Assembly (NCBI GenBank): GCA_009693505.1
Contig: SHXD01000002.1
Location: 1 to 64,000 of the forward strand
Direction: 5' to 3'
DNA length: 64,000 nt
From: Limnohabitans sp.
GTDB lineage: Bacteria; Pseudomonadota; Gammaproteobacteria; Burkholderiales; Burkholderiaceae_C
Shown here piece after piece: positions 8,193 through 17,373 of the stretch (positions within the stretch are counted from its first letter, which is position 1; each line of letters begins with the position of its first letter). Position numbers and translations under genes: made by a program. Under the pieces are notes generated by a model. It saw only the letters and a program-made list of their open reading frames with translations, was not told where the DNA came from and ran no database searches.

Positions 8193-8224
8193 CTTTTTTG
8201 TACAAACACTTCAAGGCCACTGAC

Positions 8225-9220
8225 ATGCACACCACACGCTTTCCCAGCCGATATGCACTGCGCACACTGTTGGTCGCCACCGCTTTCCTCACAGTATTCT
8301 TTTCATCAGCGCAAGCACAAAACTACCCTAACAAACCGGTGCGCGTGGTCGTACCTTGGCCTGCCGGTGGCCTGGTCGATGTGGCGGCGCGCCAACTGAG
8401 CAGCCGCATGCAAACCATGTTGGGCCAACCCTTTGTTGTGGAAAACAAACTTGGTGCAGGCGGCAATATTGGCGCAGACCAAGTGGCTAAAGCCAGCGCC
8501 GACGGCTACAGCCTGCTGTTTACCACCAGCGCCCTGACTATGAATACCGCCATGCGCTCGCCAATGCCTTTTGATGCTGTCAAGGACTTCGAGCGCGTGG
8601 CCATGGTGGCCTATGGCCCGCTGATTCTGGTGGTGCAACCGAGCAGCAATATCACGTCTTTGCAGGATTTAATCAATACCGCGCGAACCAAGCCGGGCAC
8701 GCTGAGCTACGCATCAGCCGGGCTAGGTTCACCGGCGCACCTGACTGGCGAACTCCTGAAATCGCGTCTCAATTTATTTGTAGTGCACATCCCCTATACC
8801 GGCGCGCCAGCAGCCATCACGGACCAAATCGCAGGACGCATTGATTACCAGTTTGCCAATGCGGCGGTTGCCCTGCCGCAAATCAAAGCCGGCAAACTGC
8901 GCGCGCTGGCGGTGACCAGCCAGCAGCGCATGCCCAGCATTCCGCAGATACCCACAATGGCCGAGGCAGGCATGAAAGATTTTGAGGTGGACCAATGGTT
9001 GGGTCTGTTGGCACCCAAAGGCACACCGCCGGCAGTGGTTGACAAGTTGGTCAGTGAAGTCAATAAAGTGCTGCTGCTGGACGACTTCGGGCAGGCCCTG
9101 GCCAATGCCGGCATGAACAGTGCCAAGCCCGGCAAGCCCGAAACTTTTGATGCTTTTTTTAAGCAAGAGTTGACGCAATGGACCAAAGTGGTCAAGGACG
9201 CCGGCATCAAACTTGAATAA
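8225..9220 (+). CDS. Tripartite tricarboxylate transporter (Bug/TctC) substrate-binding protein
   Basis: 331 aa from ATG 8225, with AAGG 8 bases upstream; an earlier start at 8198 would spoil the signal peptide. A Sec signal (hydrophobic core, A-Q-A-Q cleavage) precedes the Bug signature Y-P-N-K-P-V-R-V-V-V-P-W-P-A-G-G. Other landmarks are G-A-G-G-N-I-G-A and P-Y-T-G-A-P-A. It is an orphan periplasmic binding protein: no TctA/TctB membrane genes lie nearby, which is common in Burkholderiales where Bug proteins are numerous. It sits between the GntR gene and a choline-sulfatase-like gene, so it may bind an organic sulfate or its alcohol. Confidence 0.85.
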   Translation: MHTTRFPSRYALRTLLVATAFLTVFFSSAQAQNYPNKPVRVVVPWPAGGLVDVAARQLSSRMQTMLGQPFVVENKLGAGGNIGADQVAKASADGYSLLFTTSALTMNTAMRSPMPFDAVKDFERVAMVAYGPLILVVQPSSNITSLQDLINTARTKPGTLSYASAGLGSPAHLTGELLKSRLNLFVVHIPYTGAPAAITDQIAGRIDYQFANAAVALPQIKAGKLRALAVTSQQRMPSIPQIPTMAEAGMKDFEVDQWLGLLAPKGTPPAVVDKLVSEVNKVLLLDDFGQALANAGMNSAKPGKPETFDAFFKQELTQWTKVVKDAGIKLE

Positions 9221-9242
9221 ATCCACACCAAGCATTTATCCA

Positions 9243-10829
9243 ATGAATAAAGCGCAACCCAATATTTTGCTGGTCATGGCAGACCAGTTGGCTGTACAGA
9301 CCTTGCCCTTTCACGGTCACCCGTTGGTGAAGACGCCGCATTTGAGCGCGCTGGCTGCACGGGGGGTGGTGTTTGACAGCGCCTATTGTAATTTCCCTAT
9401 TTGCGCCCCTTCTCGCGTGTCCATGCTCAGCGGGCGCTTGCCGCATTCCCTGGGTGCATATGACAATGCGTCCGAGTTTGCATCGGCTACGCCCACCATG
9501 GCGCATTACCTGCGCCAAGCGGGCTACCACACAATTTTGTGCGGCAAGATGCATTTCGTTGGAGCAGATCAGTTGCATGGTTTTGACGAGCGCCTGACCA
9601 CCGACATTTACCCAGCAGACTTTGCGTGGACTCCCGACTGGCTCAAAGGCCCCGCCTACAGGCCAACCGGCGTGAGTATGCGCCCGGTGCTGGAAGCAGG
9701 GCCCTGCGTTCGCAGCATGCAAATCGACTACGACGACGAGGTCGAATACAAAGGCGCGCAATGCCTCTACGACCTGGCGCGCTCGCCGCGTGACAAACCT
9801 TTTTTTCTGACCGTCTCTTACACCCATCCACATCCGCCCTTTGTTGCCCCGCAGCGGTTTTGGGACTTGTACCGGGAGGAGGAAATCGATGCGCCACGTG
9901 TGCCACCCATTGCTTACGACGACTTAGACGAACACAGTCAATGGCTCTATGTGGCGCATGCGCAAGATCTGTACAGCGTGTCCGAAGCACATGTTCGCCG
10001 CGCACGCCACGCATACTACGGCATGGTGAGTTATGTGGATGAAAAAATCGGCCGCATCTTGAACGTGCTCAAAGAAACCGGCCTGCAAGACAACACCATC
10101 GTGGTGTTTTGCGGCGACCACGGTGAAATGTTGGGCGAGCGCGGCATGTGGTTTAAGCAATGTTTTTTCGAATCATCGGTGCGTGTGCCTCTGATTGTCT
10201 CTATGCCTGATCGCTTTGCGCCAGCAAGGGTGGCTGACCATGTCTCGCTGTTGGATCTATTGCCTACGTTTAGGGACCTGGCGCATAACGGGCAGCCGCC
10301 ACTCGCAGCAGGTCCCTTGCACGGGCTAAGCCTTTTGGGCTTGCTGCAAGGCGGGGCAGAAGCCGAGCGCTGCGTGGTGTCCGAATACAGTTCAGAAGGT
10401 GTGATGGCCCCCTCGCGCATGGTGCGCATGGGCCCGTGGAAATACATCTTCACTCATGGCCTGCCACCTTTGATGTTCAACCTGAAAACAGACCCGGATG
10501 AACTCAACAATCTGGCAGGGCAAAGTGCACATGTACAGACCGAGGAGCGCCTGCACGCCCGACTGGTGCAAGACTGGGATCCGGCCGAAATGCACGCGCG
10601 CATCCTAGCGAGCCAACGCGAGCGCCTGTTTTTGGCAGAAGTGGCCAGCCAGTCTGAAGCAACACCCAACTGGGCCTACCAACCATTCGTGGATGAAAGC
10701 CAGCGGTTTATTCGCGGCTCGGGGGCAGCTGGGCCGACCACAGTCAAAGCGCGGGCACGCTTTCCTTTCGTCGAGCCGGTACAACCCGACATACAAAAAA
10801 TAGAGGACAGTGAAAAGAAGAATAAATGA
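9243..10829 (+). CDS. betC: Choline-sulfatase-like sulfatase (BetC type)
   Basis: 528 aa from ATG 9243; a TTG at 9213 inside the preceding stop region is less likely. The sulfatase motif C54-A-P-S-R is intact for formylglycine conversion, with metal-binding residues in V-M-A-D-Q (residue 14 region) and C-G-D-H-G-E. The C-terminal segment A-Y-Q-P-F-V-D-E-S-Q-R-F-I-R matches the tail of choline-sulfatases, which supports BetC rather than a generic arylsulfatase. It would hydrolyse choline-O-sulfate to choline and sulfate in the cytoplasm. A GMC dehydrogenase and an aldehyde dehydrogenase lie just downstream, the enzyme types that turn choline into glycine betaine. The Lys-rich extension after residue 490 is unusual. 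Confidence 0.75.
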   Translation: MNKAQPNILLVMADQLAVQTLPFHGHPLVKTPHLSALAARGVVFDSAYCNFPICAPSRVSMLSGRLPHSLGAYDNASEFASATPTMAHYLRQAGYHTILCGKMHFVGADQLHGFDERLTTDIYPADFAWTPDWLKGPAYRPTGVSMRPVLEAGPCVRSMQIDYDDEVEYKGAQCLYDLARSPRDKPFFLTVSYTHPHPPFVAPQRFWDLYREEEIDAPRVPPIAYDDLDEHSQWLYVAHAQDLYSVSEAHVRRARHAYYGMVSYVDEKIGRILNVLKETGLQDNTIVVFCGDHGEMLGERGMWFKQCFFESSVRVPLIVSMPDRFAPARVADHVSLLDLLPTFRDLAHNGQPPLAAGPLHGLSLLGLLQGGAEAERCVVSEYSSEGVMAPSRMVRMGPWKYIFTHGLPPLMFNLKTDPDELNNLAGQSAHVQTEERLHARLVQDWDPAEMHARILASQRERLFLAEVASQSEATPNWAYQPFVDESQRFIRGSGAAGPTTVKARARFPFVEPVQPDIQKIEDSEKKNK

Positions 10830-10868
10830 AAAGCAAAAATTCGATCAAATCACCAGCCTAGCCCCGCC

Positions 10869-12311
10869 TTAAAGCAAACCGGCTTGCGAAATGAACTTGG
10901 GATTAAGATAGGCTTCCAGTGCTTCTGTGCCCCCTTCGGATCCGTAGCCTGAATCTTTAACGCCGCCAAAAGGTGTTTCAGGCATGCCTAAGCCAAGGTG
11001 GTTGATGCTGACCATGCCGGCCTGTAGGGCACCGCCGATTTGTTGCGCGGTGCGTGCAGAGCGAGTCCAAGCATAGGACGCAAGACCTGCGGGCAATCGG
11101 TTCGCTTCGCGCACTGCATCGTCAAAAGTGGCAAAAGGATTGATCAAGGCCATGGGGCCGAAGGGCTCGTCAAATATGGCGTGCGCGTGGTTCGGAACTT
11201 CTGTCAAAACTGTAGGCTCCCAGAAATTGCTTACACCTTTCATAGGCTTACCGCCTAAGAGCAGTTGCGCATGCTGCGCGCAGGCATCGTCGGTCAGACT
11301 TTCCATGGCTTGGACGCGGCGTGGATTTGCCAGCGGCCCCATGTTGCTGGCGACATCCAGTCCGTTGCCTACTTTGAGCTTGCGAGTGTGTTCTAGAAAT
11401 TGCGCAACGAATTCGCGGTACGCCCCTTCTTGCACCCAAAACCGGGTGGGCGAAACACATACCTGACCGGCATTGCGGAACTTGCTGGCCACCATGGTCT
11501 TGGCGGCCAATGCGATGTCTGCATCGTCGAACACAATCACCGGCGCATGACCGCCCAGTTCCATGGTCATTCGCTTCATGTGCAAACCGGCCATAGACGC
11601 CAGTTGCTTGCCTACCGCCGTTGAGCCGGTAAAAGAGATTTTGCGAATCACCGGATGCGCAATCAGGTACGAAGAAATTTGCCCAGGGTCACCGTAGATT
11701 AAGTTCACAACACCGGCGGGCACGCCAGCATCAATGAATACACGGATCAGCTCTGCAGGTGACGCAGGCGTCTCCTCAGGCGCTTTGACGATGATGGAAC
11801 AACCCGCGGCCAAGGCAGCAGCAAGCTTGCGCACAATTTGATTGATGGGAAAGTTCCAAGGTGTAAAAGCTGCCACTGGCCCCACCGGCTCTTTGATGAC
11901 CAATTGATACACATTCATCTGGCGTGCAGGAATGACACGGCCATATGCGCGGCGTCCCTCTTCAGCAAACCAATCAATGGTGTCAGCGCCTGCCATGACT
12001 TCGATGCGGGCTTCGGCCAAGGGCTTGCCTTGTTCCAAGGTCATGAGATTCGCAACGGTTTCAACGCGATCGCGCAACAACTGCGAAGCCTTTCGCATTA
12101 TTTTGTAACGGTCAAAGGCACTTATTTTGCGCTAAACATCAAAGCCACGATTGGCGGCTTCTGCGACTTCTTCCAAATCTGCTGTTTCTGCGGAAGCCAA
12201 CTCGCCCATGACCTCGCCAGTGGCGAGGTTGAGCACTGGCAATTTACGCGCATCAGCGCCCTCGCGCCAGTGGCCATCGATGTAAAGCTGAACATGGGGA
12301 TAGTTGGACAT
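10869..12311 (-). pseudogene. NAD(P)-dependent aldehyde dehydrogenase interrupted by an in-frame amber codon
   Basis: The intact frame runs from ATG 12311 (AAAGGTG about 8 bases upstream) to the stop at 10869, 480 codons, and resembles succinate-semialdehyde dehydrogenases from the first residues onward. Codon 60 is TAG (plus-strand CTA at 12132-12134) inside G-F-D-V-stop-R-K-I-S-A-F, where relatives have Trp: a single TGG to TAG change. Everything after it is normal, including the general base in M-E-L-G-G-H (about E251) and the nucleophile in G-Q-V-C-V-S-P (about C285). Either a recent nonsense mutation, a sequencing error, or restart at ATG 12098, which would lack part of the NAD-binding domain. 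It converges on the choline-sulfatase-like gene and follows the GMC gene. Confidence 0.8.
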
Positions 12312-12373
12312 GGTTGATTCACCTTTAAATAAGGAGAAAATTTAACGCACAGCGTGAGTCTCTAGTTCGTAGT

Positions 12374-13993
12374 TTAACGAGCGTCATCCAACATCATGGC
12401 GGCACCCTTTTCACCGATCATGATGGCTGCGGCATTGGTGTTGGTCGACACCATGCGAGGCATAACAGAGGCATCGATCACCCTAAGGGCCTCGACCCCA
12501 CGAACACGCAAACGTTCATCGACGACGGATGTTTCATCAGCGCCCATTCTGCAGGTGCCCACTTGGTGGTAGACCGTTCCCCCTTTTTGGCGGGCGAAGT
12601 CTTCAAGCGCCTGATCTGAGGTCAGATGATTTCCAGGAAAATATTCTTCACCCGTGACCAAATGACGGAATGCATCTTGTGCGTATATTTCACGTAATTG
12701 TCGCAATCCCTCTACCAAGACAAGAGCATCATGCGGATGCTTTAAATAATTAGAAATTATGCGGGGCGGTGCAAGTGGATCCTTGGAACTCACATGCACA
12801 CTTCCGCGCGACAAGGGTCGACATTGCGTCACAGAGGCTGAAAAGCCGGGAAATTTGTGCAGAGGATCGCCGGGTTTATCTACTGACAAAGGCATCACGT
12901 TCAAGAGTACATCCGCGCGCCCATCTTCAGCGTATTTCGTACATGCCAGTCCGCCAACTTGGCCAGCACCAACCGTCAATGGCCCGCGCTTTTGGAACAA
13001 CCACTGCGCCCCCATTTGCACCAAACGTAGCGGATTTCGAATGTCGTTATTGAGTGATTTTGGCTGACGTAGTTTTACAATAACACGCGCTTGATAATGG
13101 TCTTGCAAATTTTCCCCAACCTCTGGCGCATCCACATTAATTTCAATTCCTTGGGAGCGAAGCAATTTAGCAGGACCAATGCCCGATAGTTGCAGCAGTT
13201 GCGGAGATTGCAACGCGCCTGCTGACAAAATAACCTCACGATCAGCACGCGCCTCTTGAAGAATTCCATCCATTAACCATTGCACGCCTATTGCACGCCC
13301 TTTTTCTTGCAGAACTCGGCAAACGTGTGCATGCGTCATAACAGTTAAATTTTTACGATGACGCACGGGCTGGAGAAAAGCCGTCGCAGCATCGCAACGC
13401 CAATGACCACGTAAAGTCAATTGGTAACGCCCTACGCCATCCGACTGCACACCATTGAAGTCATCAGTGATGGGGTAGCCTGCTTGTTGAGCAGCGTCTA
13501 ACCATGCTTCGCAATAAGGATGGTCATTTCGCAAAGTGGAGACACATAACTCACCAGAGCCTCCATGGAATGCGTTCGCACCACCTTCAAAACACTCTGA
13601 TTTTTTGAAAAAGGGCAACACATCTTCATAGCCCCACCCTTTTGCACCTAATGCCACCCAATCGTCATAGTCGGCACGTTGTCCACGAATATAGAGAAGT
13701 CCATTGATGGCGCTTGAACCGCCTAAGACTTTTCCACGCGGCCACACCATGGTCCTGTTTGCAGTCTCGCGTTGTGGCTCCACAGAAAACTGCCAGGAAA
13801 ATCTTTTGTCATTGATCGTCCGAAAATACCCAACAGGTAGGCGTAGCCAAAAACCTTGGGACGGCCCACCTGCTTCTAACAATAGAACCCGACAAGCGGG
13901 ATCAGCACTCAATCGATTGGCCAAAACACAGCCAGCCGAACCTGCGCCGACAATGATGTAATCAAAACCTAACTTTGCGTTTGAGAAACTCAT
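12374..13993 (-). CDS. GMC-family FAD oxidoreductase (choline dehydrogenase-like)
   Basis: 539 aa, normal length for the family. The FAD Rossmann motif G16-A-G-S-A-G21, the GMC signature around R-G-K-V-L-G-G-S-S-A-I-N, the active-site His in Y-H-Q-V-G-T-C-R-M-G and the C-terminal N-T-N-A-A region are all present. Members oxidise alcohols to aldehydes or acids using FAD, passing electrons to quinones or acceptors. The aldehyde dehydrogenase relic lies 62 bases downstream on the same strand, giving an alcohol-to-aldehyde-to-acid pair. With the choline-sulfatase-like gene nearby a BetA role is possible, but other alcohols are equally likely from sequence alone. Divergent from the MR/MLE enzyme. 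Confidence 0.85.
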   Translation of the reverse strand: MSFSNAKLGFDYIIVGAGSAGCVLANRLSADPACRVLLLEAGGPSQGFWLRLPVGYFRTINDKRFSWQFSVEPQRETANRTMVWPRGKVLGGSSAINGLLYIRGQRADYDDWVALGAKGWGYEDVLPFFKKSECFEGGANAFHGGSGELCVSTLRNDHPYCEAWLDAAQQAGYPITDDFNGVQSDGVGRYQLTLRGHWRCDAATAFLQPVRHRKNLTVMTHAHVCRVLQEKGRAIGVQWLMDGILQEARADREVILSAGALQSPQLLQLSGIGPAKLLRSQGIEINVDAPEVGENLQDHYQARVIVKLRQPKSLNNDIRNPLRLVQMGAQWLFQKRGPLTVGAGQVGGLACTKYAEDGRADVLLNVMPLSVDKPGDPLHKFPGFSASVTQCRPLSRGSVHVSSKDPLAPPRIISNYLKHPHDALVLVEGLRQLREIYAQDAFRHLVTGEEYFPGNHLTSDQALEDFARQKGGTVYHQVGTCRMGADETSVVDERLRVRGVEALRVIDASVMPRMVSTNTNAAAIMIGEKGAAMMLDDAR

Positions 13994-14048
13994 CTATGTC
14001 TTAAAAATCACGTAAATTCACTCATTGGAAATTTGTGTGTCAGATATG

Positions 14049-14079
14049 TTGCACGGTTAAAAGTATTATATGCTATACC
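14049..14079 (+). promoter_or_regulatory. Candidate sigma-70 promoter of the MR/MLE gene
   Basis: TTGCAC (14049-14054) and TATACC (14074-14079) separated by 19 bases, with TGC before the -10 (extended -10). It lies in the AT-rich gap between the divergent GMC and MR/MLE genes. The predicted leader to ATG 14095 would be very short, which weakens the call. Confidence 0.3.
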
Positions 14080-14094
14080 TTTAGACTTTTGAAA

Positions 14095-15264
14095 ATGCAA
14101 AACCTATTTTCAACCTCACCTCCAAACACCACAAACGATTTGTCTGTGCATCTGGTGAAGTTACAGGCATTTGTTTTTCGATGTCCCAGCCCTGTACCTG
14201 TTCGCACTTCTTTTGGCATCATGCGAGACCGACCGGCAGTCTTTGTGAAAGCAGAAAGTGCAGATGGGTACATTGGCTGGGGAGAGATTTGGTGCAATTT
14301 CCCATCATGCGGCGCTGAACACCGCGCGCGATTGCTTGAAACCGTCATTGCACCTTTGTTGTTGAACAAAGGCTTTAGCCACCCTTTACACGCCTTTGAA
14401 GAAGCCAGTTCGAAAACACACGTTCTTGCCCTGCAATCGGGCGAACTTGGACCCATGGCACAAGTTATTGCTGGCGTCGATATAGCTATTTGGGATTTAT
14501 GCGCAAGACGGGCAAAACTTCCCTTGTATCAATTACTTGGTGGTTCAAATGCACGTATTGGTGTTTATGCCAGTGGTATAAATCCAGATGCATCATTGCA
14601 AACAGTCCAAAAAAAGTACCAAGAAGGCTTTCGCGCTTTTAAATTAAAAATCGGGTTTGACACGCAACTAGACATCGCTAACGTGAGAGCTGTTCGTGAG
14701 TGGCTAGACCCTTCACTTGAACTGATGGCCGATGTCAACCAAGCATGGGACTTGGCCAAAGCGCTAGACACCATACCGAAATTAGAGCCCTACCGACTGA
14801 GTTGGCTTGAAGAACCTCTTCGATGTGACAGTGAGATGCGTCAATGGCAGGCGCTAAAAGCGCATTCCCGTATTCCATTAGCTGCAGGCGAAAATATGCT
14901 GGGATCGGCTAATTTTATTTCTGCTATGGAAAGCAAAGCATTTGATGTATTGCAACCAGACATTGCCAAATGGGGAGGCATCTCTGCAAGCTGGGCAGTC
15001 ATTCAAAACACTCTCGCGCGGGGTCTGCGCTACTGCCCACATTATTTAGGGGCAGGTATTGGACTCATGGCCTCAGCGCATTTGCTTGCAGCTTCAGGCG
15101 GTGACGGTTTGCTAGAAGTAGATGCCAATGAAAATCCACTTCGAACCATGCTCGCGCCGGCACTGCAAAAAATCGACAATGGGTTCATCACATTAACTCA
15201 AGATCCAGGAATTGGAGTTGAGCCGGATCTTGATGCCCTCTCGATGGCGTGCCAACAGAACTAA
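14095..15264 (+). CDS. Mandelate racemase/muconate lactonizing enzyme family protein
   Basis: 389 aa from ATG 14095; the upstream in-frame codons from 14035 are not family-like. The capping domain is followed by the enolase-superfamily barrel with the K-x-K acid/base pair K183-L-K185, metal ligands D213 (M-A-D-V-N-Q), E239 (W-L-E-E-P) and E266 (A-G-E-N), then D289-x-x-K292 and H316 (P-H-Y-L-G). The K-x-K plus His arrangement is that of the mandelate racemase subgroup, which includes racemases and sugar-acid dehydratases. It abstracts a proton alpha to a carboxylate, with Mg2+. Substrate unknown. It converges on a TauD-type dioxygenase. Confidence 0.85.
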   Translation: MQNLFSTSPPNTTNDLSVHLVKLQAFVFRCPSPVPVRTSFGIMRDRPAVFVKAESADGYIGWGEIWCNFPSCGAEHRARLLETVIAPLLLNKGFSHPLHAFEEASSKTHVLALQSGELGPMAQVIAGVDIAIWDLCARRAKLPLYQLLGGSNARIGVYASGINPDASLQTVQKKYQEGFRAFKLKIGFDTQLDIANVRAVREWLDPSLELMADVNQAWDLAKALDTIPKLEPYRLSWLEEPLRCDSEMRQWQALKAHSRIPLAAGENMLGSANFISAMESKAFDVLQPDIAKWGGISASWAVIQNTLARGLRYCPHYLGAGIGLMASAHLLAASGGDGLLEVDANENPLRTMLAPALQKIDNGFITLTQDPGIGVEPDLDALSMACQQN

Positions 15265-15282
15265 CTCGCCTCTTTAGTTTGA

Positions 15283-16128
15283 TCAAGCGGGTATGGGCCG
15301 CTCGCCCATGACAGTCGTTCGCCGTAATTCTCGACGAAATCCGTCGTAATCGTTAATCGCAAAGTGCTGGACTGCACGGTTGTCCCAAATCGTCAACATA
15401 TTAGTTCGCCAAACCACCCTTATAGTGAACTCTGGTCGAATCGCGTGCTGGTATAAATACTCGAGTAAACCAGCGCTTTCTTCCTCTGTCATATCTGCAA
15501 ATCGTATCGTATAGCCCTTGTTGACATACAGCGCATTGCGTCCAGACGCTTGATGCCTTCTCACAACAGGCTGCAAAATTTCAGCGAGCGCTTCTGGGCC
15601 TGTTTTAATTTTCATTGAACGCAGGTGCGATTTGTTTGAAAGATTGCTTTGCGGACCATAGGGACGTCTTGCACTGTGCACTGCTTGCATTTTTTCAAGT
15701 AATTGCCGCATCCCAACAGAAAGTGCTTCGTACGCCAGAATTTGATTGGCAAACAATGTATCGCCACCAAACGGAGGCAATTCGCGAGCGTGCAAAAGTG
15801 TAAAACTAGGAGGTGTTTCTAGAAAGCTCCAATCACTGTGCCAATTCCCACCAAAGTTAAGACGCTTGGTTTCATCCGCCTCTTTCACGACGGCAACCAC
15901 ATGGGGATGGGTTGCTTCACCTTCTAAAAAGGGTTCATTTCCAAAACTTCCCAATCTAGCGGTGAACTGTGCCAAGGCGGTATCGTCAAAATCTTGGTCT
16001 GGAAATGTCACGACAAGAAATTTTCCAAGTGCGGTTTGGATTTCAACGATATCTCTATCATCCGCGCTTGCGAGATTGATCTCTGTGATTTCAGCACCGC
16101 CGGCGCCACTTAATTGTTTGATCTTCAT
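15283..16128 (-). CDS. TauD/TfdA-family Fe(II)/2-oxoglutarate dioxygenase
   Basis: 281 aa, typical length. Iron ligands are H97-S-D99 in W-H-S-D-W-S-F and the distal H255 in W-D-N-R-A-V-Q-H; the 2-oxoglutarate-binding Arg lies in R-R-E-L-R-R-T-T near 266-269. Such cytoplasmic enzymes hydroxylate carbon next to a heteroatom, releasing sulfite from taurine or sulfonates, cleaving phenoxyacetate ethers, or oxidising alkyl sulfates. In a neighbourhood with sulfatases and an Ssu/Tau-like transporter, oxidative desulfurisation is attractive, but the sequence does not fix the substrate. The truncated Bug gene lies directly upstream on the same strand and may once have been co-transcribed. Confidence 0.85.
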   Translation of the reverse strand: MKIKQLSGAGGAEITEINLASADDRDIVEIQTALGKFLVVTFPDQDFDDTALAQFTARLGSFGNEPFLEGEATHPHVVAVVKEADETKRLNFGGNWHSDWSFLETPPSFTLLHARELPPFGGDTLFANQILAYEALSVGMRQLLEKMQAVHSARRPYGPQSNLSNKSHLRSMKIKTGPEALAEILQPVVRRHQASGRNALYVNKGYTIRFADMTEEESAGLLEYLYQHAIRPEFTIRVVWRTNMLTIWDNRAVQHFAINDYDGFRRELRRTTVMGERPIPA

Positions 16129-16180
16129 GCTGTATCCCGTCTAGTAATGAAAAATAAGCAAATGTCGTGTTACAACATAT

Positions 16181-16456
16181 TTATTCGGGCTTGATATTTG
16201 CTGCCTTGATAATACCTGACCACTTCGCATAATCAGATTTGATCATGGTGTTGAACTCTTGAGCAGATGTATGCAAGGCTAGCATACCTTGCGTTAACAA
16301 AGACTCTATCACTTGCAGGTCTGCCAAGGCTCGACGAAATGCAAGATTAAGACGATCAATAGCCTCTTTGGGCACACCTGCAGGGCCGACAACCCCAACC
16401 CAAGTTGTAGCGTCTAAACCCGCTACACCCTCTTCTTGTGAAGTAGGAACCCCATC
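16181..16456 (-). pseudogene. C-terminal fragment of a Bug/TctC binding protein gene
   Basis: Only about the last 90 codons of a Bug protein remain: V-P-T-S-Q-E-E-G-V-A-G-L-D, then V-G-P-A-G-V-P-K-E, ending W-S-G-I-I-K-A-A-N-I-K-P-E. The signal peptide, the first lobe and any promoter are missing. Homology stops at about 16456, exactly where the N-terminally truncated dehydrogenase starts on the opposite strand. The two genes have therefore lost their 5' ends at one junction. A short open frame continues a few codons past the junction, but nothing there looks like Bug. Confidence 0.75.
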
Positions 16457-17152
16457 ACACTTCTTCCAACCTCTAATGAAGTAAAGCAAGTGATTTGCGG
16501 GCCAGAGGGTGCCATTCGCGCAAGTACAAAAGACACCGTTTTTATTGACATGAATACGGGTTCTTTATCGGATTTCATGCAATTGCATGCTGACATCACA
16601 GCGCAAGAAATGTCATTTATTGATAGCCCTATTGCCCGCGGTCCCGAATATGCAGTTGCGCGGCAAAATCTATTTTTAGTGGGCGGAGAAAAATCAGAGC
16701 TCAATCGGATTTATCCCATCCTAGCGCCGATTTGCGAAGAAGTGGTGCATTGCGGGGAAGCTGGTAGTGCGCTTAAAACTAAGATCATCAATAACTATCT
16801 CGCTTCAGTGAGTGTCGTGGCAAATGCAGAAGCACTTGCGCTTGCCAGCGCAGTTGGTTTGGATCGTGATTTTCTAAGGAACCTCTGGAAAAGAACCGTA
16901 GCAGGCAGAGGTTCGCTTGAAACTATTTTTCCAAACAAGGCTTTTATAGGTGACTTCACCCCGGGCTTCTCCGCACGACTTGCAAGAAAAGATCTATATC
17001 TTGCACAGGAGCTTGGTCAGAAATTTGGCGTCCCGTTGTCAACGGGCGCCGCAGCGATAGAGATGTTTACGTTGCAACAAACCCAAGGACGCATAGACGA
17101 TGATTGGTCGGCTTTACTCGATATCCTTCAAGACATGTCAACCAAATCTTGA
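16454..17152 (+). pseudogene. N-terminally truncated 3-hydroxyisobutyrate dehydrogenase-like gene
   Basis: Family-like sequence begins inside the third beta strand of the Rossmann domain (I-T-L-L-P-T-S-N-E-V from 16454) and continues to a normal C-terminus, with the catalytic Lys region G-S-A-L-K-T-K-I-I-N-N and the C-terminal helical domain. The first 70-80 residues, including the G-x-G-x-x-G dinucleotide motif, are absent, so it cannot bind NAD(P) normally. A GTG at 16490 is the first plausible start but no ribosome site stands out. It joins back to back with the Bug fragment, indicating a deletion or inversion breakpoint at about 16451-16460. Confidence 0.75.
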
Positions 17153-17217
17153 CCTGAATATTTAAAATCCTACTGACCTGCTCTCACCCCCAGACCCACC
17201 GAAGTGACCAAACCAAG

Positions 17218-17240
17218 GCGTCCAGAATCTGGACACCCCC
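17218..17240 (+). repeat. Palindromic repeat GTCCAGAATCTGGAC plus ACACCCCC tail, copy 2
   Basis: Same unit and orientation as 2657-2680. The palindrome is 17220-17234, with flanking GC before and ACACCCCC after. It lies in a 220-base gene-free gap just after the truncated dehydrogenase and before the SDR operon. Together the two copies bracket about 14.5 kb whose outermost genes are broken. Confidence 0.6.
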
Positions 17241-17373
17241 GCCCTGTTCACTAAGGGCTCAGGGTTAACTTGCTTTTCACTAATGGATACTACCTAGAAA
17301 GGCTGTTTTTCCACATGTTTTAATCAATGCTCGCGTTTGTTTGTGTTCAGCGCTCTGCCATGGAATTAAAACG

